Assembly (NCBI RefSeq): GCF_932526225.1
Contig: NC_064042.1
Location: 4,819,001-4,883,000 of the forward strand
DNA length: 64,000 nt
Direction: 5' to 3'
Origin: Nematostella vectensis
Taxonomy: Eukaryota > Cnidaria > Anthozoa > Actiniaria > Edwardsiidae
Positions within the stretch are counted from its first letter, which is position 1. The number at the start of each line of letters is the position of its first letter. Position numbers and translations under genes: made by a program. Positions 49,746-63,800 of this stretch are shown here, piece by piece. Under the pieces are notes generated by a model. The model was not told where the DNA came from. It did not search any database and worked only from the letters and a program-made list of their open reading frames with translations.

Positions 49746-49897
49746 TGTTATTTCTAGGCCCGCATTACCACTTTCCGCTGGTAGAAACATGCCCACTGAC
49801 GCAGTATACTAAAAGCTGATCAATCAGCCAGATAGAACACATTTATAACTTCACAATATTCGAGATAGTATGATCAGCTTGGAAAAACATACGTTAC

Positions 49898-49903
49898 AAT
49901 AAA
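49898..49903 (+). terminator. Candidate polyadenylation signal of the 1182-aa gene
   Basis: AATAAA in the context TTACAATAAAGACATC, the first good match after the stop at 48717. Confidence 0.5.
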
Positions 49904-52222
49904 GACATCACTGTCTACAGTTTATCTGTTAGCCTGTTGTCGTGTCATGCTTGCGTGACTTCATATTTGCGTGACATCATGCTTGCATGGCGTCATGGCT
50001 TGCATGGCGTCATGTTTGCGTATCGATTGAAATTGTATTGTTTGATAAAAAAGTATTTTGATCTGACATCAGTTACTTGATTTATGTATTGTTTTTTTTT
50101 GATAACTAAGAAACTTTTTGCATTGCATGTTTTTGTTTTAGTTGGTTTGAACTTTGCTAAAACTTTGCTTGTTGATGCAGATTTTAAGAACACAAAAATG
50201 GAAGTTTTATCCAGATTATTTATTTTGAATATATACTTATATACATTATTATTTGCTGTAATTGATTCAAACGTTCATAATAAAGAAGCTTTACATTTTG
50301 TTATCCTAGACTACATATTATCCAGGGCCGTAGCAGGGGGTACGGCACTGGGAGCACGTGCCCCAAAATATTTTCAAAAATAATAAGGAATGACCAGAAG
50401 GGGCGTGGCTATACCCCAATATTTTCTTTATGTTTCTGTATTGTGCCCCCCAGTATTTCGAGCCCTGCTACGGCCCTGTTATCTTATCGCCCATGTTCAA
50501 ACACTCGCTCCTGCCTTTTACCTGCAATTAGACATAAAACGGCACCCCCCCTAATACAAATACGGTAAAACCACCATATATTGGCCATCTTCGGGACCGA
50601 ATATGATTCACGTTCATTAGTCCTACACGTACAGTAGGAGGGCTTAGGGGGTTTAACCCCCCCTCTCTTGGGCTGCTAGAAAACCATATGTAACAAACAG
50701 GAAGCGGTAAGTGGGGGTCCCTGCAAGTTTCACGAGTTTCAAAAATCGGAAATCCATTTCACGATAGACGACAAGGACCTTAGAAATTTATTGCTGTGTT
50801 TATATTTTTACTGATCCTTTAGAAACGTTTCTTCACAATATAGATGTTCAATATTTGGATTTTAGATTGAGTTTTTCGAAGCGAACCGGATATTTATGTG
50901 ACAGCCGTGCATCTAGCGTTTCCGACGGCTTATGGAGCTCTTGCACGGCCTCTTTTGGCTTGGCGTGATTTTTGATTTATAGAGTGGTAGTGATGGCTAT
51001 CGTCCAGAAATTGGTGGATAAAGCAGCATTAGTAATCCATAGCCAAAGATTAGCGCCAGAAAATATTTTAACTTAGTTCTTACCTGTGGGGCTTGGCGAT
51101 CTATGGCGAAAACGGCTAAGTGTCGAATTCCAGGCTTCGTTCATTATGTGCCGAGCATTCGCATGTCGCCTTTTGAATTTTTTTTCAAGCTCAAAGCCAT
51201 CGCTTGACGGTTCTAAATAACAGTTGGAGGTTTTTAAAGTCAGAACTTTTCATTTTGGCTTAAAATGGCAAAAAGAAAAAAAAGGCAGTGCACCTAGTTA
51301 TTTTTTCTCCGTGCACGGCTGTAATATGGCGAAAGCGTTTGTGTCGAACTCCACGCTTCGTTCATACCGTGCCGAGCATTTGCGGGCCGCTTGTTTCATA
51401 GCTTTTCATGCTAAAAATCATCGCTTGCCTGTTCTAAATAATCGCGGAAGTGTTTTAAAGCCAGAAACTTGTTATTTAGGCTAAAAATCGAGAAAATAGG
51501 AGACAGCCGTGCAGATAGATTTTTTTCCTCCTTTACCGGAAGCCGTGCAAGTAGACACTGCGAAACAAAAAAGACCGTTCATGGATCACGAAAATAACCC
51601 TTACCGCCCCTGAACAAACAATAATTTCCCCCTCCCCCCTTCCTTCAGCGAAAACCGCCCCTGTTAAACCCTCATAACAGCACAATGTACCATAAAAATC
51701 ATTTCATTTACGCGTAATTTCGTTAAATATCACTTTGTTCAGCTTCTTCTCATAAGCTAGGAAAAATTGCTGAATGAAATGTTTTTGTGTCTTTGTTTGG
51801 CAGTAGCATGAATCCCGGTGCTTTTTCCCCGCAAACCCGTCTTTCTGGCAGTTGTTCACAAATCCCGCTCTGATTCCTACTACCAGAAATGCGTTCCAAG
51901 ACAAAACCCGGACTTTTTCCCCTCTGGTCCCGATCCAAGGTGAAAAAGCGCGCGCAAAGTAGTGCATGACGGGTAGATATGACGTAACAAAGGCGCTTCC
52001 CAAACATGTTAGGACACATGTATACTTCATGTCAAGAAAAACGTATTGGAGCAACGCCCTTCGGTAGCTAGGGAGGGGGAAAAGAAACTATATGAAGTAT
52101 TCCCAGGTCCGTGCTATTTCGAGATGGGAAAGTGTTTGCCTTTGCGAGACTGTGCTGAAACAAGACAAGAGATGAGACGGAAGAGAAGCAAAATGATTTG
52201 AGCAAAGATCACAAGCGGTAAA
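49904..52222. other. Intergenic interval with diverged repeats
   Basis: No supported gene. It holds a small TIR element (50323-50478) and about three diverged copies of a roughly 230-bp unit at 50895-51545, recognisable by CTTCGTTCAT, GTGCCGAGCATT and GACAGCCGTGCA. Confidence 0.6.
50323..50478. mobile_element. 156-bp MITE with 16-bp perfect TIRs
   Basis: Ends are CAGGGCCGTAGCAGGG and its exact reverse complement; the body carries GTGCCCC/GGGGC words in opposite orientations. Confidence 0.75.
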
Positions 52223-55200
52223 ATGAAGGCTTGGTATACTGCCTATCGTATAGTCGCTGTCTTGGTACTTTTTGGGATTTTTTCCACAAAATGTGTTGAT
52301 GGTGAGTTTCCTTTGTTTTCGCTTCATGCATTTGTTTAAAAAGTTTTGGTCTCGGTCTTTGTGTAATTCTGTTAAAGGACCGTTTGACCGCCAGCTAAGC
52401 ATTTATTTATCGATATGTGTTTCATCTTGCTTTTCATTCAAATACTAGTTATCACATTTATTTTATTCTACACTTACAGCTGCTCCAGTGATTGAAGTGT
52501 TGTCAACAAATTTATCGTCAGCAACAACAGCAGCACTTTCCCACACTACTCCCATGCCATCAGTGACCCTAAATACAACAACAAAAACAACAACAAGAAT
52601 GGGGATAGTACAAAATGCAACTACAGAAACCATGGCAAGAAACTTTACATCAACCACAACTCCAAGTCCCCTTCCAACTGTAGCACCTACGAAATCAACT
52701 TCCCCACCCTTTATACCTAAAGGGTGTAGCCAGATACTAAATGGAACAGAGTATATTCAAGGTAAATGAGCCCTGCATACCTTGTAGCTTGGCTATTTTA
52801 ACTCCAGTTGACAGCATCTTCGTCAGTAATAAAGAAAGGGGCTAATTTTGGGGTTTTAGGATTAATAGAAAGAGGCTAATTTTTAGGTATATTAGGAAAG
52901 AAAAATGTCCTAGGTGGATCTGGTGTTCTATTATTGGAGCTCAGTAATTTAATCCTCTTTAATTATTTTATTTCTCTTGAGACATCCTTTTAAGCCTGAT
53001 GCACACTGGCAATATAATGACATAACAAGATAGTCGCGCGCATTCTTATGTCCTTATTTTCAAGTGTGAAGGGCGCGACTTATGGCAATAGCGTCGACAT
53101 AATAACGTGGAGATAACGACATAAAAGAAAACACATGTTTTTTCCCTAATGCCATTATGTCAAATTCTTATGTAATTATGTCGTTATATCGCCAGTGTGC
53201 ATCAGGCCTTAGTGCTAGCAATGCCGGTTTTTGTTGGTATCATAGGACTAACACAATAAGTAACTTTTGAAAGTTGATTTTGTTGTAAGGTGACAGTCCA
53301 TTGGCCTGGTTACCCCCGTCACCCTCAGTTGTCATCATTCAAGAAGGGCAAGACATGAAATTGGAGTGCAAGTACTGTTTGATGCACCCTTCCCTCAACC
53401 CTTATGTCCACTGGTACAAGAACGACACCCTGCTGAATACCTCATTTGCTGGAGTGGCAATCTATGGGGACACCTTCACAATACTAAATGGGCAGCACAA
53501 GGACCACGAGGGGCTGTATCGATGCTCTGTTAGATTGCCTTCTCTTGGCTACAATGCCTCAAGGCTGGTAACTTTGATTATCACTAAGGGTAAGGAGCAC
53601 ATCAAGGATTTTCAAAGGAGGTGGGTGGGGGGGGGGGGTAGATATTCTATGTGAAAGGAATACAATGCGAAAAGGGGACTTTGGGTGCCAGTTCACTTAA
53701 CCCTCTAGATATGTGCCAGGTTTCTGTGGTGGGAGTGCACTTGTCAAAGGGAGGGGAGGGGTGTGGACTTCTCCTAAAAAGGGTCACATATTGAGTATAA
53801 AGAAAAAATAATTTTAACCTTATTCTTACTGGAGTTACCCATAATAATAGCAAATTCCAGCAAGACCCATGATGTTTTCTCTGCATAGTGCAGGCTCTAC
53901 CTGCATCAGTGTTGCACAATTCTAGTCTCTTTTACATCATGCCTTTTTGACTGTATGAGGAGCTAGAGTGTTACCCACTTACCACCACCATAGGACTTGC
54001 TTCTCCCATATTTCAATTGTTGTCTTGAGGCATTGTTTGTGGTTGACCCCAGTGGGAATATAGTACTATGATGACAATTCTTATCCACTCTTTCAGATCA
54101 AAACAAATTGATAACATCACTCAAGGCAAAGAATATCACCAAGTCCTCAACACTGCTATCATGGCATTTAAAGCCCTCGAAAGCCATATTTGATTATACA
54201 GTAGTCCAGATTCATGTACGCCAGGCGATTTCTGACAAGTGGTCACATTACAGGAAATACATAGAACACATCTCTGGTTCAACAGTGCTTGATGATTTGG
54301 AACCTGAGACGCAGTACATCGCAAATGTCAGTGCCATGAATGGGTCAGGTTATAGAGAGTCTGTCACCATAATGTTTTGGTCTTATGGCAACAGTACTAT
54401 AGGTAAGCTGATCTGCACAATATCAGTCAAAATATGAAAGAATAGAACTTTGAAATTCAGCCGCACTCCTTCATTTCTCTTTTCATTAATCTCCTTAAGG
54501 GCCCAATCTCCTGGACTCTGTTCAATGTGTCCACATTACAGAGTTCCCACTTTTTTAAATTGAAATAGTGATGCATTGGGGCTTTGTTTGTGAATTCTTG
54601 AAAATCTTTTCTTTGGACCATCCTTATTTGAAATCCTGTATTTGCCTCTGTATCATAGAGTTTACCTATGATATTCTAAATGTGAGTCTCTTTCATGGCA
54701 ATAACTCAGGGGTTTCATTAAGTTCAGAGTAGGCACTGGAGATTGATAATTAGGGGGTGGATGTTATTTTTTTTATTAGTTCAAATTAAACTTAAATCAT
54801 TTTTTAAAGTAGCCGGTGCTCGTCAGAAAATAGCTGCGGTTCCGCCGGGGCCTAATGAAACCCCTGATAACTGATTCCTTCCACCTTTTTTATAGTCCCC
54901 CACATCCCTGCTATCCTGAGACTTAACTATGCAGAACGCAGAACCCTGGGACTGGTATTCGGTGTGACAGCCCTTATAGTCACTGTCCTGTCCATCTACT
55001 GCTTTCTTGCCAACCCTACATGCACCTGTGTCCAGCTACAAGGGTACAGAGCCCCCGTAGAACAAGAGAATACTTCAAGCCAGAGGAAAGATGAACATGA
55101 TCACCACACGGGTGCACCATGCCCTCGCTGCAACTCTGCCTGCTACAATAATGCGTGAGTGATGATAGTCAACAGAGTTTTTAATGCACACAGTTATCGT

Positions 55201-56920
55201 TTTTTTTAACCAGATAAGCAGAAGCTAGGTTTCTACGCAGTCAGTGCCTAGTAGGGGTGGATAAAGAATATCCAAAAAGGGGGGAGGGGGCGAAGCAAGA
55301 GTTTCAAGAAAGTGGGGCCGGATTCAATGTTATTATGTGTATTTCCGGTAGTTTCTTGGTGTTACGGAGCACCAGCACCAAAAACACAATAGAACAAAAG
55401 CCAAAAACAAAGAACTTAGAACAAGACAATGAAATAGAGTACAAAGGCCTTGAGCACCAAAAACAAAGCTCTCCGTAACACCAAGGAATACCCGTATTTT
55501 CTTATTTGTTTTGTTATTTCAAAGCCAAATATCTGAGAGAGTGGAGGTACCACTGTACTAAGGGAAAAGGGTAGTAGTACAAGCTCTGAGGCCATTCATT
55601 AACACTTTGCAGCACTAGAGAGTGGAGGTACCACTGTTCTAAGGTAAAAGGGTAGTAGTACAAGCTCTGAGGCCATTCATTAACACTTTGCAGCACTAGA
55701 GAGTGGAGGTACCACTGTTCTAAGGGAAAAGGGTAGTAGTACAAGCTCTGAGGCCATTAATTAACACTTTGCAGCACTAGAGAGTGGAGGTACCACTGTA
55801 CTAAGGGAAAAAGGTACAAGCTCTGAGGCCATTAATTAACACTTTGCAGCAAGAGAGTGAAGGTACCACTGTACTAAGTGAAAAGGGTAGTAGTACAAGC
55901 TCTGAGGCCATTCATTAACACTTTGCAGCACTAGAGAGTGGAGGTACCACTGTACTAAGGGAAAAGGGTAGTGTTACAAGCTCTGAGGCCATTAATTAAC
56001 ACTTTGCAGCACTAGAGAGTGGAGGTACCACTGTACTAAGGAAAAAGGGTAGTAGTACAAGCTCTGAGGCCATTAATTAACACTTTGCAGCACTAGAGAG
56101 TGGAGGTACCACTGTTCTAAGGGAAAAGGGTAGTGTTACAAGCTCTGAGGCCATTAATTAACACTTTGCAGCACTAGAGAGTGGAGGTACCACTGTACTA
56201 AGGAAAAAGGGTAATAGTACAAGCTCTGAGGCCATTCATTAACACTTTGCAGCACTAGAGAGTGGAGGTACCACTGTACTAAGTGAAAAGGGTAGTGGTA
56301 CAAGCTCTGAGGCCATTCATTAACACTTTGCAGCCCTAGAGAGTGGAGGTACCACTGTACTAAGGGAAAAGGGTAGTGTTACAAGCTCTGAGGCCATTAA
56401 TTAACACTTTGCAGCACTAGAGAGTGGAGGTACCACTGTACTACGGGAAAAGGGTAGTAGTACAAGCTCTGAGGCCATTAATTAACACTTTGCAGCACTA
56501 GAGAGTGGAGGTACCACTGTACTAAGGGAAAAGGGTAGTAGTACAAGCTCTGAGGCCATTAATTAACACTTTGCAGCACTAGAGAGTGGAGGTACCACTG
56601 TACTAAGCGAAAAGGGTAGTAGTACAAGCTCTGAGGCCATTAATTAACACTTTGCAGCACTAGAGAGTGGAGGTACCACTGTACTAAGGGAAAAGGGTAG
56701 TAGTACAAGCTCTGAGGCCATTAATTAACACTTTGCAGCACCAAGGCACAAATAAGCTCATATCTCATGGTTTGTCTGCATTTTGTATCGTGTTTACCTA
56801 TTTTATTTTATATTTGCTTTAATTGTAATTGGGGGACTTTGTATTTTATCTTGTTTTATCTTGTTTCACAGATCCTTCAATGTCAACACTGAGGAGGAAC
56901 AACTAATGAATGTCATATGA
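52223..56920 (+). CDS. Type I membrane protein with mucin-like, Ig-like and FN3-like regions
   Basis: Six exons (52223-52301, 52480-52761, 53290-53589, 54097-54402, 54896-55154, 56872-56920) join in phase and give 424 residues. A signal peptide (MKAWYTAYRIVAVLVLFGIF) is followed by a Thr/Ser/Pro-rich stalk of about 90 residues with N-glycosylation sites. An Ig-like domain has the usual Cys, Trp and Cys in LECKYC, HWYKND and GLYRCSV. An FN3-like domain follows (LLSWHLKPS, DDLEPETQYIANVSAMN), then one transmembrane helix (LGLVFGVTALIVTVLSIYCF). The short tail is Cys-rich (CTCVQ, CPRCNSAC) and ends EEEQLMNVI. Each extracellular domain occupies one exon with phase-1 borders, typical of shuffled Ig/FN3 modules. 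It is likely an adhesion or recognition receptor. No orthologue is recognised, and no kinase, ITIM or ITAM is visible. It converges on the kinase gene. Confidence 0.85.
52991..53211. mobile_element. 221-bp MITE with about 35-bp TIRs in the Ig/FN3 gene
   Basis: The left end TAAGCCTGATGCACACTGGC and AATATAATGACATAA is mirrored by TTATGTCGTTATATC and GCCAGTGTGCATCAGGCCTTA. It lies in intron 2. Confidence 0.8.
55355..55485. mobile_element. 131-bp inverted-repeat element
   Basis: Ends CTTGGTGTTACGGAG and CTCCGTAACACCAAG, 15 bp and exact, in intron 5 of the Ig/FN3 gene. Confidence 0.6.
55535..56745 (+). repeat. About 82-bp minisatellite in intron 5 of the Ig/FN3 gene, about 15 copies
   Basis: Units contain AGAGAGTGGAGGTACCACTG, AAGGGTAGTAGTACAAGCTC and TTAACACTTTGCAGCACT. 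Copies are over 90 percent alike by eye. The TTTGCAG could mimic an acceptor but no exon copy is included. Confidence 0.92.
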
Positions 56921-57834
56921 TAACCCCAACTAGACAAGTGAGCATCACAATACACTATTTCTGCTTTACGTTAGTTTTATTCATCCAGATCAATGACTAA
57001 TTAAGAGTATTTTACTTCTTGGTGTATCTTTCATTGCTATATATTGCCTGGATAAGTATGTTAAGTAAAGAAAACAAGTTATAAAAATGCTTTTTGAATG
57101 ATTGCGAGATTTGTTTTTCTTTGGGCTGAGTACCTTTATACACTTCGTCACTAAAATATAAAAGTAATATATGTACAGATATTTGATCCAATCTCTTTTG
57201 CCATACTTTGCCCTGATACAGGTAAAATATTAATTACGAAAATATTAATTCACAATATCAATTAAAAAATTAAAATCAGTTTGTACAGGTTTGTAAAAGT
57301 GCTACCATTTTCAAGAAGTAAGTGATTTAATGGTTTTGTCACACTTTTTCAAAAATAAAAATAACGTTTAAAAAAGTGACAGGGAGAATTCCCCTAACCT
57401 ACTATATAATTAAAAAAGTCGCGATCCTACACTAGAATTGTAAATTTTTATAGTCTTTTTTGTGGTCTACCATACTCACAAACATAATTGCCGCACTTCC
57501 ACCAAGCGTGTCTTTCTTGCCATATGGCAATATGCCTTGTATATCAAAGTTCGCACTGCGTTGTTAACAGAATGTTCTTTTCTTATGCCTCAAGAAGGAC
57601 AAAAACAACGTCCTGTTTCTTTGATGTTCCATCCAACATCAACAACAATGTAGTCCAACTTTGTTTTGATGCGAAAACGTCATTAACCAGCTACGGTTTC
57701 AGATGCATTTTGCTTGTCATTTGACACACCGGTTTTCATGTGACATACTTGCTGTCACGTTATAATAATACTTCATTGCATAACGTTTTAGTTATAACGC
57801 GTGACTGTCACGTTTCTCGACTGGCCAATGACGT
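56921..57834. other. Interval between convergent Ig/FN3 and kinase genes
   Basis: AT-rich sequence expected to hold both 3' UTRs. An AATAAA near 57354 could serve the + strand gene. The short open frames at 57462-57724 show no motif. Confidence 0.5.
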
Positions 57835-60800
57835 TCACGCAGTTGGGTTTGGACTGACCAATGGGGTTGTAGGAGATTTCTCTCCGTCATCTTTGTTGGT
57901 GGAGTTCACATATTCGGAGTCAAACGTGCTCAGGTCAATAAGTATCTGAAATCACATTTACAATAACGATCACTTTAAAAGTAAAATAAAAGGGAACTCT
58001 ATCTCAGGCGTAATAATTGGTTTCATCACAACATCTCAAAAAGTGCTGTTTGAGAATTATCAAATATTGGTGCTAAGCATAACCTGGAAACCCTCTGGGA
58101 GCCAGGTCGACGCGAAGACCGGAAGCGGGAGTGGGCATGCTTCCTGTGTCCCTGATCTTCGCGAAGACCTGGGTCCCCGAGGATGCCCGAAAATATGTCT
58201 AAAGAGCAGACACTTAACAGTGAATAAAACTGCAAAATTGGGGTTCCATAATGTCTCGGCAAACTCTGAATAACATCATCGTTACCGGAGATTTAAAGCC
58301 GCATTGTCACCAGTTTACTTCCGGAGGTCCGACGGAAACCTCAACCGTTAAAAGACAAAAGAATCTATTAGAATCCGAGATTTTAAACAGGCCGTCCGCT
58401 CTAAATTATCAGTCACATCATCAAAGAAACTTCCAATAGACACAGTGCTTTCAATATTTTGAAATATTTTTCGCGTTTTCCGTTAAAAATCATCGGTAAC
58501 TGACCGGAAGTAAACTGGTGACAATGCGGCTTTAACATGAGGATGTATAGAAGTTCTTCACCCGTTACGAGGAGTACTAACCTTTTCAGCAGAGAGCATT
58601 CTGTTGAGGGTTCGGCAAAGCATTGAGAATGTTGGTCTAACAGTCGGGTCCAGCTGCCAACATTCCCAGATTACTGCATAACTACAAGACAAAGGCATCA
58701 AGTATAAGTGAATATAAACGATCTGCCGTTTAAGAAAGTTATATAGATCAACAAACCCTTTGGAACCCAGTTCCCTTTCTGGATATTTTAATACTGTTGC
58801 ATGGCACACGGAAATCACCTGGCTAGACTATACAAGTGCAATACCAATCACGATGTATTGATGACTGTAGTGCCGGACAGCACAACCAGGGTCGCTGGGT
58901 GGTGATAATGAGTAGCAGTACCATTTTGTACTTACAGCTCCTCTGAGCAGTAGTCAGGTCTTGGCATGCGGTAGCCAAGGTGGAGGTTGCTGATCAACTG
59001 CTCTCGCGTCATCCCGGGGTATGGGTTGGCACCTACGAACAAAGAAGTACACCCTCCTTAGTTGTCGCTTTGAATAAACATCACTAAATAAGTTCTTTAA
59101 CATTCTCATGAAGTATTGCGCTTACCTAATGTGACTATTTCCCACATCAGAACACCAAATGACCATCTGGAATAGAAGCCTAAATGTTAAAAAGATGCTC
59201 ACAAAGGCATCTACGACACGCAATGGTCCTCTTGAAATCCTTGGCGGAATTGGGAAACCATTCCCAATGTGATTTAAATCTGATTCGTTCTTAGTAATGG
59301 AATATAGGAGCAATTTAAGTTGGTTGCCAATAGGTGGACTCTTTACGTTAAGTGGGTAGTGTGAATGATGTAATTCCTTAATACTGCTGGTGTAGTAAGT
59401 ACTGAACAATTAGTGAACGTTAACAAGTTTTCACGTCAGCTTCCTGTAAACCCTACCCAACAGGCGCACCAAACTTGCGCACAAGATACACACCACAAAC
59501 AGATCCTATCGAACCGAGGTTAACTCTAGAACATTTCAAGTAAATCTTCTCTAACACCAGCATGATTTCCTGAAGACCTAACCCTAGCTTTAGGGTAGTA
59601 TCCTTAAAATCCTAGAAGGTGTGACGTTAGAACCATCGCAGGACGCTTTCTATAATAACTCACACGTCACTCTCAATCGTCGTGATTCCCTTGAAGATGG
59701 ACTCATAGGCCATCCACCGCAGCGGTAGCTCGCCCTAAGAATAAGAAAGTCAAATCGTATCAATTAAAAGTTGTACACCTGAAAACAGTAGGGTTAGCAA
59801 TAACGGCCGCACGTTTGCTATCTTGTTATAGCCAAATTCGTTGTTGCGCGACCTCCCAGAATCGAAAATTCCTTTATTCGTTCGGGAATAGCGCGTAGTC
59901 AATCAAACCAAACAATAAAAAACCCGACATACCGCCCCCCCAAGCTTGTGGCTGACTACGCGCTATTCCCAAACGAGACAAGGATTTTGGATTCGCCGAG
60001 TTCGCGCAACAACGAATTTGGCTGTAACCTTTATAGAGATTACCCATGATTAAAAAAAATTAAATCTTTTACTGACCTCCGTAGTCTTAAGATACTGGTT
60101 TTCCTGGTAAATGTCTCGCGCAAGACCAAAATCAGCGATCTTACAGACATTTCCCTTGTCCATTAGTATGTTCCTAGCGGCCAAGTCACGATGGACGAGC
60201 TGAAAATATCCAATATAGTCGCTAAGTTCAAAATCTAAGTTCGGCAAGCAGTACCGAAAGAAATCCATAACAAAATTCTGTGGCACTTTATCAATAAGGT
60301 CTTGGTTTGAAGTTATAACTTCCTCGAAAAACAAAAACAAAAAAAACGATGTTGCACATTTGTTTGATGCTTAGCACTCTCGTCTTTAGACTGGCTACAC
60401 GCCCTATTTGCCACATGAAGGAATTCAGATTCCTGATTCTTGACACTCACCTTTAGACTGGGATGTAGCTAATTGCACGCGCTATTTGCCACATGAAGGA
60501 ATTCAGATACCTGATTCTTGACACTCATCCTTAGACTGGCGAGGTAGCTAATTGCACGCGCTATTTGCCACATAAAGGAATTCAGATACCTGATTCTTGA
60601 CACTCATCTTTAGACTGGCGAGGTAGCTAATTGCACGCGCTATTTGCCACATGAAGGAATTCAGATACCTGATTCTTGACACTCATCTTTAGACTGGCGA
60701 GGTAGCTAATTGCACGCGCTATTTGCCACATGAAGGAATTCAGTTACCTGATTCTTGACACTCATCTTTAGACTGGCGAGGTAGCTCATTCCACGCGCTA

Positions 60801-63800
60801 TTTGCCACATGAAGGAATTCAGATACCTGATTCTTGACACTCATCTTTAGACTGGCGAGGTAGCTCATTCCACGCGCTGTTTGCCACATGAAGGAATTCA
60901 GATACCTGATTCTTGACACTCATCTTTAGACTGGCGAGGTAGCTCATTCCACGCGCTATTTGCCACATGAAGGAATTCAGATACCTGATTTTTGACACTC
61001 ATCTTTAGACTGGCGAGGTAGCTCATTCCACGCTTTTTGCCACATGAAGGAATTCGGATACCTGATTCTTGACACTCACCGTTGGACTGGCGATGTAGCT
61101 CATTCCACGCGCTATTTGCCACATGAAGGAATCCAGATACCTGATTCTTGACACTCATCTTTAGACCGGCGAGGTAGCTCATTCCACGCGCTATTTGCCA
61201 CATGAAGGAATCCCGATACCTGATTCTTGACACTCATCTTTAGACTGGCCAGGTAGCTCATTCCACGCGCTATTTGCCACATGAAGGAATTCAGATACCT
61301 GATTCTTGACACTCATCTTTAGACTGGCGAGGTAGCTAATTGCACGCGCTGTTTGCCACGTGAAGGAATTCAGATACCTGATTCTTGACACTCATCTTTA
61401 GACTGGCGAGGTAGCTCATTCCACGCGCTATTTGCCACATGAAGGAATTCAGATACCTGATTTTTGACACTCATCTTTAGACTGGCGATGTAGCTCATTC
61501 CACGCGCTATTTGCCACATGAAGGAATCCCGATACCTGATTCTTGACACTCATCTTTAGACTGGCGAGGTAGCTCATTCCACGCGCTATTTGCCACATGA
61601 AGGAATTCAGATACCTGATTCTTGACACTCATCTTTAGACTGGCGAGGTAGCTCATTCCACGCGCTATTTGCCACATGAAGGAATTCAGATACCTGATTC
61701 TTGACACTCATCTTTAGACTGGCGAGGTAGCTCATTCCACGCGCTATTTGCCACATGAAGGAATTCAGATACCTGATTCTTTACACTCATCTTTAGACTG
61801 GCGAGGTAGCTCATTCCACGCGCTATTTGCCACATGAAGGAATTCAGATACCTGATTCTTGACACTCACCGTTAGACTGGCGAGGTAGCTCATTCCACGC
61901 GCTATTTGCCACATGAAGGAATCCCGATACCTGATTCTTGACACTCATCTTTAGACCGGCGAGGTAGCTCATTCCACGCGCTATTTGCCACATGAAGGAA
62001 TGCCGATACCTGATTCTTGACACTCATCTTTAGACTGGCGAGGTAGCTAATTGCACGTGCTATTTGCCACATGAAGGAATTCAGATACCTGATTCTTGAC
62101 ACTCACCTTTAGACTGGCGAGGTAGCTCATTCCACGCGCTGTTTGCCACATGAAGGAATTCAGATACCTGATTCTTGACACTCATCTTTAGACTGGCGAG
62201 GTAGCTCATTCCACGCGCTATTTGCCACATGAAGGAATTCAGATACCTGATTCTTGACACTCACCTTTAGACTGGCGAGGTAGCTCATTCCACGCGCTGT
62301 TTGCCACATGAAGGAATTCAGATACCTGATTCTTGACACTCATCTTTAGACTGGCGAGGTAGCTCATTCCACGCGCTATTTGCCACATGAAGGAATTCAG
62401 ATACCTGATTTTTGACACTCATCTTTAGACTGGCGAGGTAGCTCATTCCACGCTTTTTGTCACATGAAGGAATTCGGATACCTGATTCTTGACACTCACC
62501 GTTGGACTGGCGATGTAGCTCATTCCACGCGCTATTTGCCACATGAAGGAATCCCGATACCTGATTCTTGACACTCATCTTTAGACCGGCGAGGTAGCTC
62601 ATTCCACGCGCTATTTGCCACATGAAGGAATCCCGATACCTGATTCTTGACACTCATCTTTAGACTGGCCAGGTAGCTCATTCCACGCGCTATTTGCCAC
62701 ATGAAGGAATTCAGATACCTGATTCTTGACACTCATCTTTAGACTGGCGGGGTAGCTCATTCCACGCGCTATTTGCCACATGAAGGAATTCAGATACCTG
62801 ATTCTTGACACTCATCTTTAGACTGGCGAGGTAGCTCATTCCACGCGCTATTTGCCACGTGAAGGAATTCAGATACCTGATTCTTGACACTCATCTTTAG
62901 ACTGGCGAGGTAGCTCATTCCACGCGCTATTTGCCACATGAAGGAATTCAGATACCTGATTCTTTACACTCATCTTTAGACTGGCGAGGTAGCTCATTCC
63001 ACGCGCTATTTGCCACATGAAGGAATTCAGATACCTGATTCTTTACACTCATCTTTAGATTGGCGAGGTAGCTCATTCCACGCGCTATTTGCCACATGAA
63101 GGAATTCAGATACCTGATTCTTGAAACTCACCGTTAGACTGGCGATGTAGCTCATTCCACGCGCTATTTGCCACATGAAGGAATCCCGATACCTGATTCT
63201 TGACACTCATCTTTAGACCGGCGAGGTAGCTCATTCCACGCGCTATTTGCCACATGAAGGAATCCCGATACCTGATTCTTGACATTCATCTTTAGACTGG
63301 CGAGGTAGCTAATTGCACGCGCTATTTGCCACATGAAGGAATTCAGATACCTGGTTCTTGACACTCACCTTTAGACTGGCGAGGTAGCTCATTCCACGCG
63401 CTATTTGCCACATGAAGGAATTCAGATACCTGATTCTTGACACTCATCTTTAGACTGGCGAGGTAGCTCATTGCACGCGCTATTTGCCACATGAAGGAAT
63501 TCAGATACCTGATTCTTGACACTCATCTTTAGACTGGCGAGGTAGCTCATTCCACGCGCTATTTGCCACATGAAGGAATTCAGATACCTGATTCTTGACA
63601 CTCATCTTTAGACTGGCGAGGTAGCTCATTCCACGCGCTATTTGCCACATGAAGGAATTCCGATACCTGATTCTTGACACTCATCTTTAGACCGGCGAGG
63701 TAGCTCATTCCACGCGCTATTTGCCACATGAAGGAATTCAGATACCTGATTCTTGACACTCACCTTTAGACTGGCGAGGTAGCTAATTGCACGCGCTATT

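Noticed and set aside
49016-49796. Long antisense open frames (up to 253 codons) rich in Cys, His and Thr
   Set aside because: They are translations of the 25-bp minisatellite, open in several frames at once.
55514-55744. Antisense frame reading YYYPFPLEQWYLHSL repeats
   Set aside because: Translation of the 82-bp intronic minisatellite.
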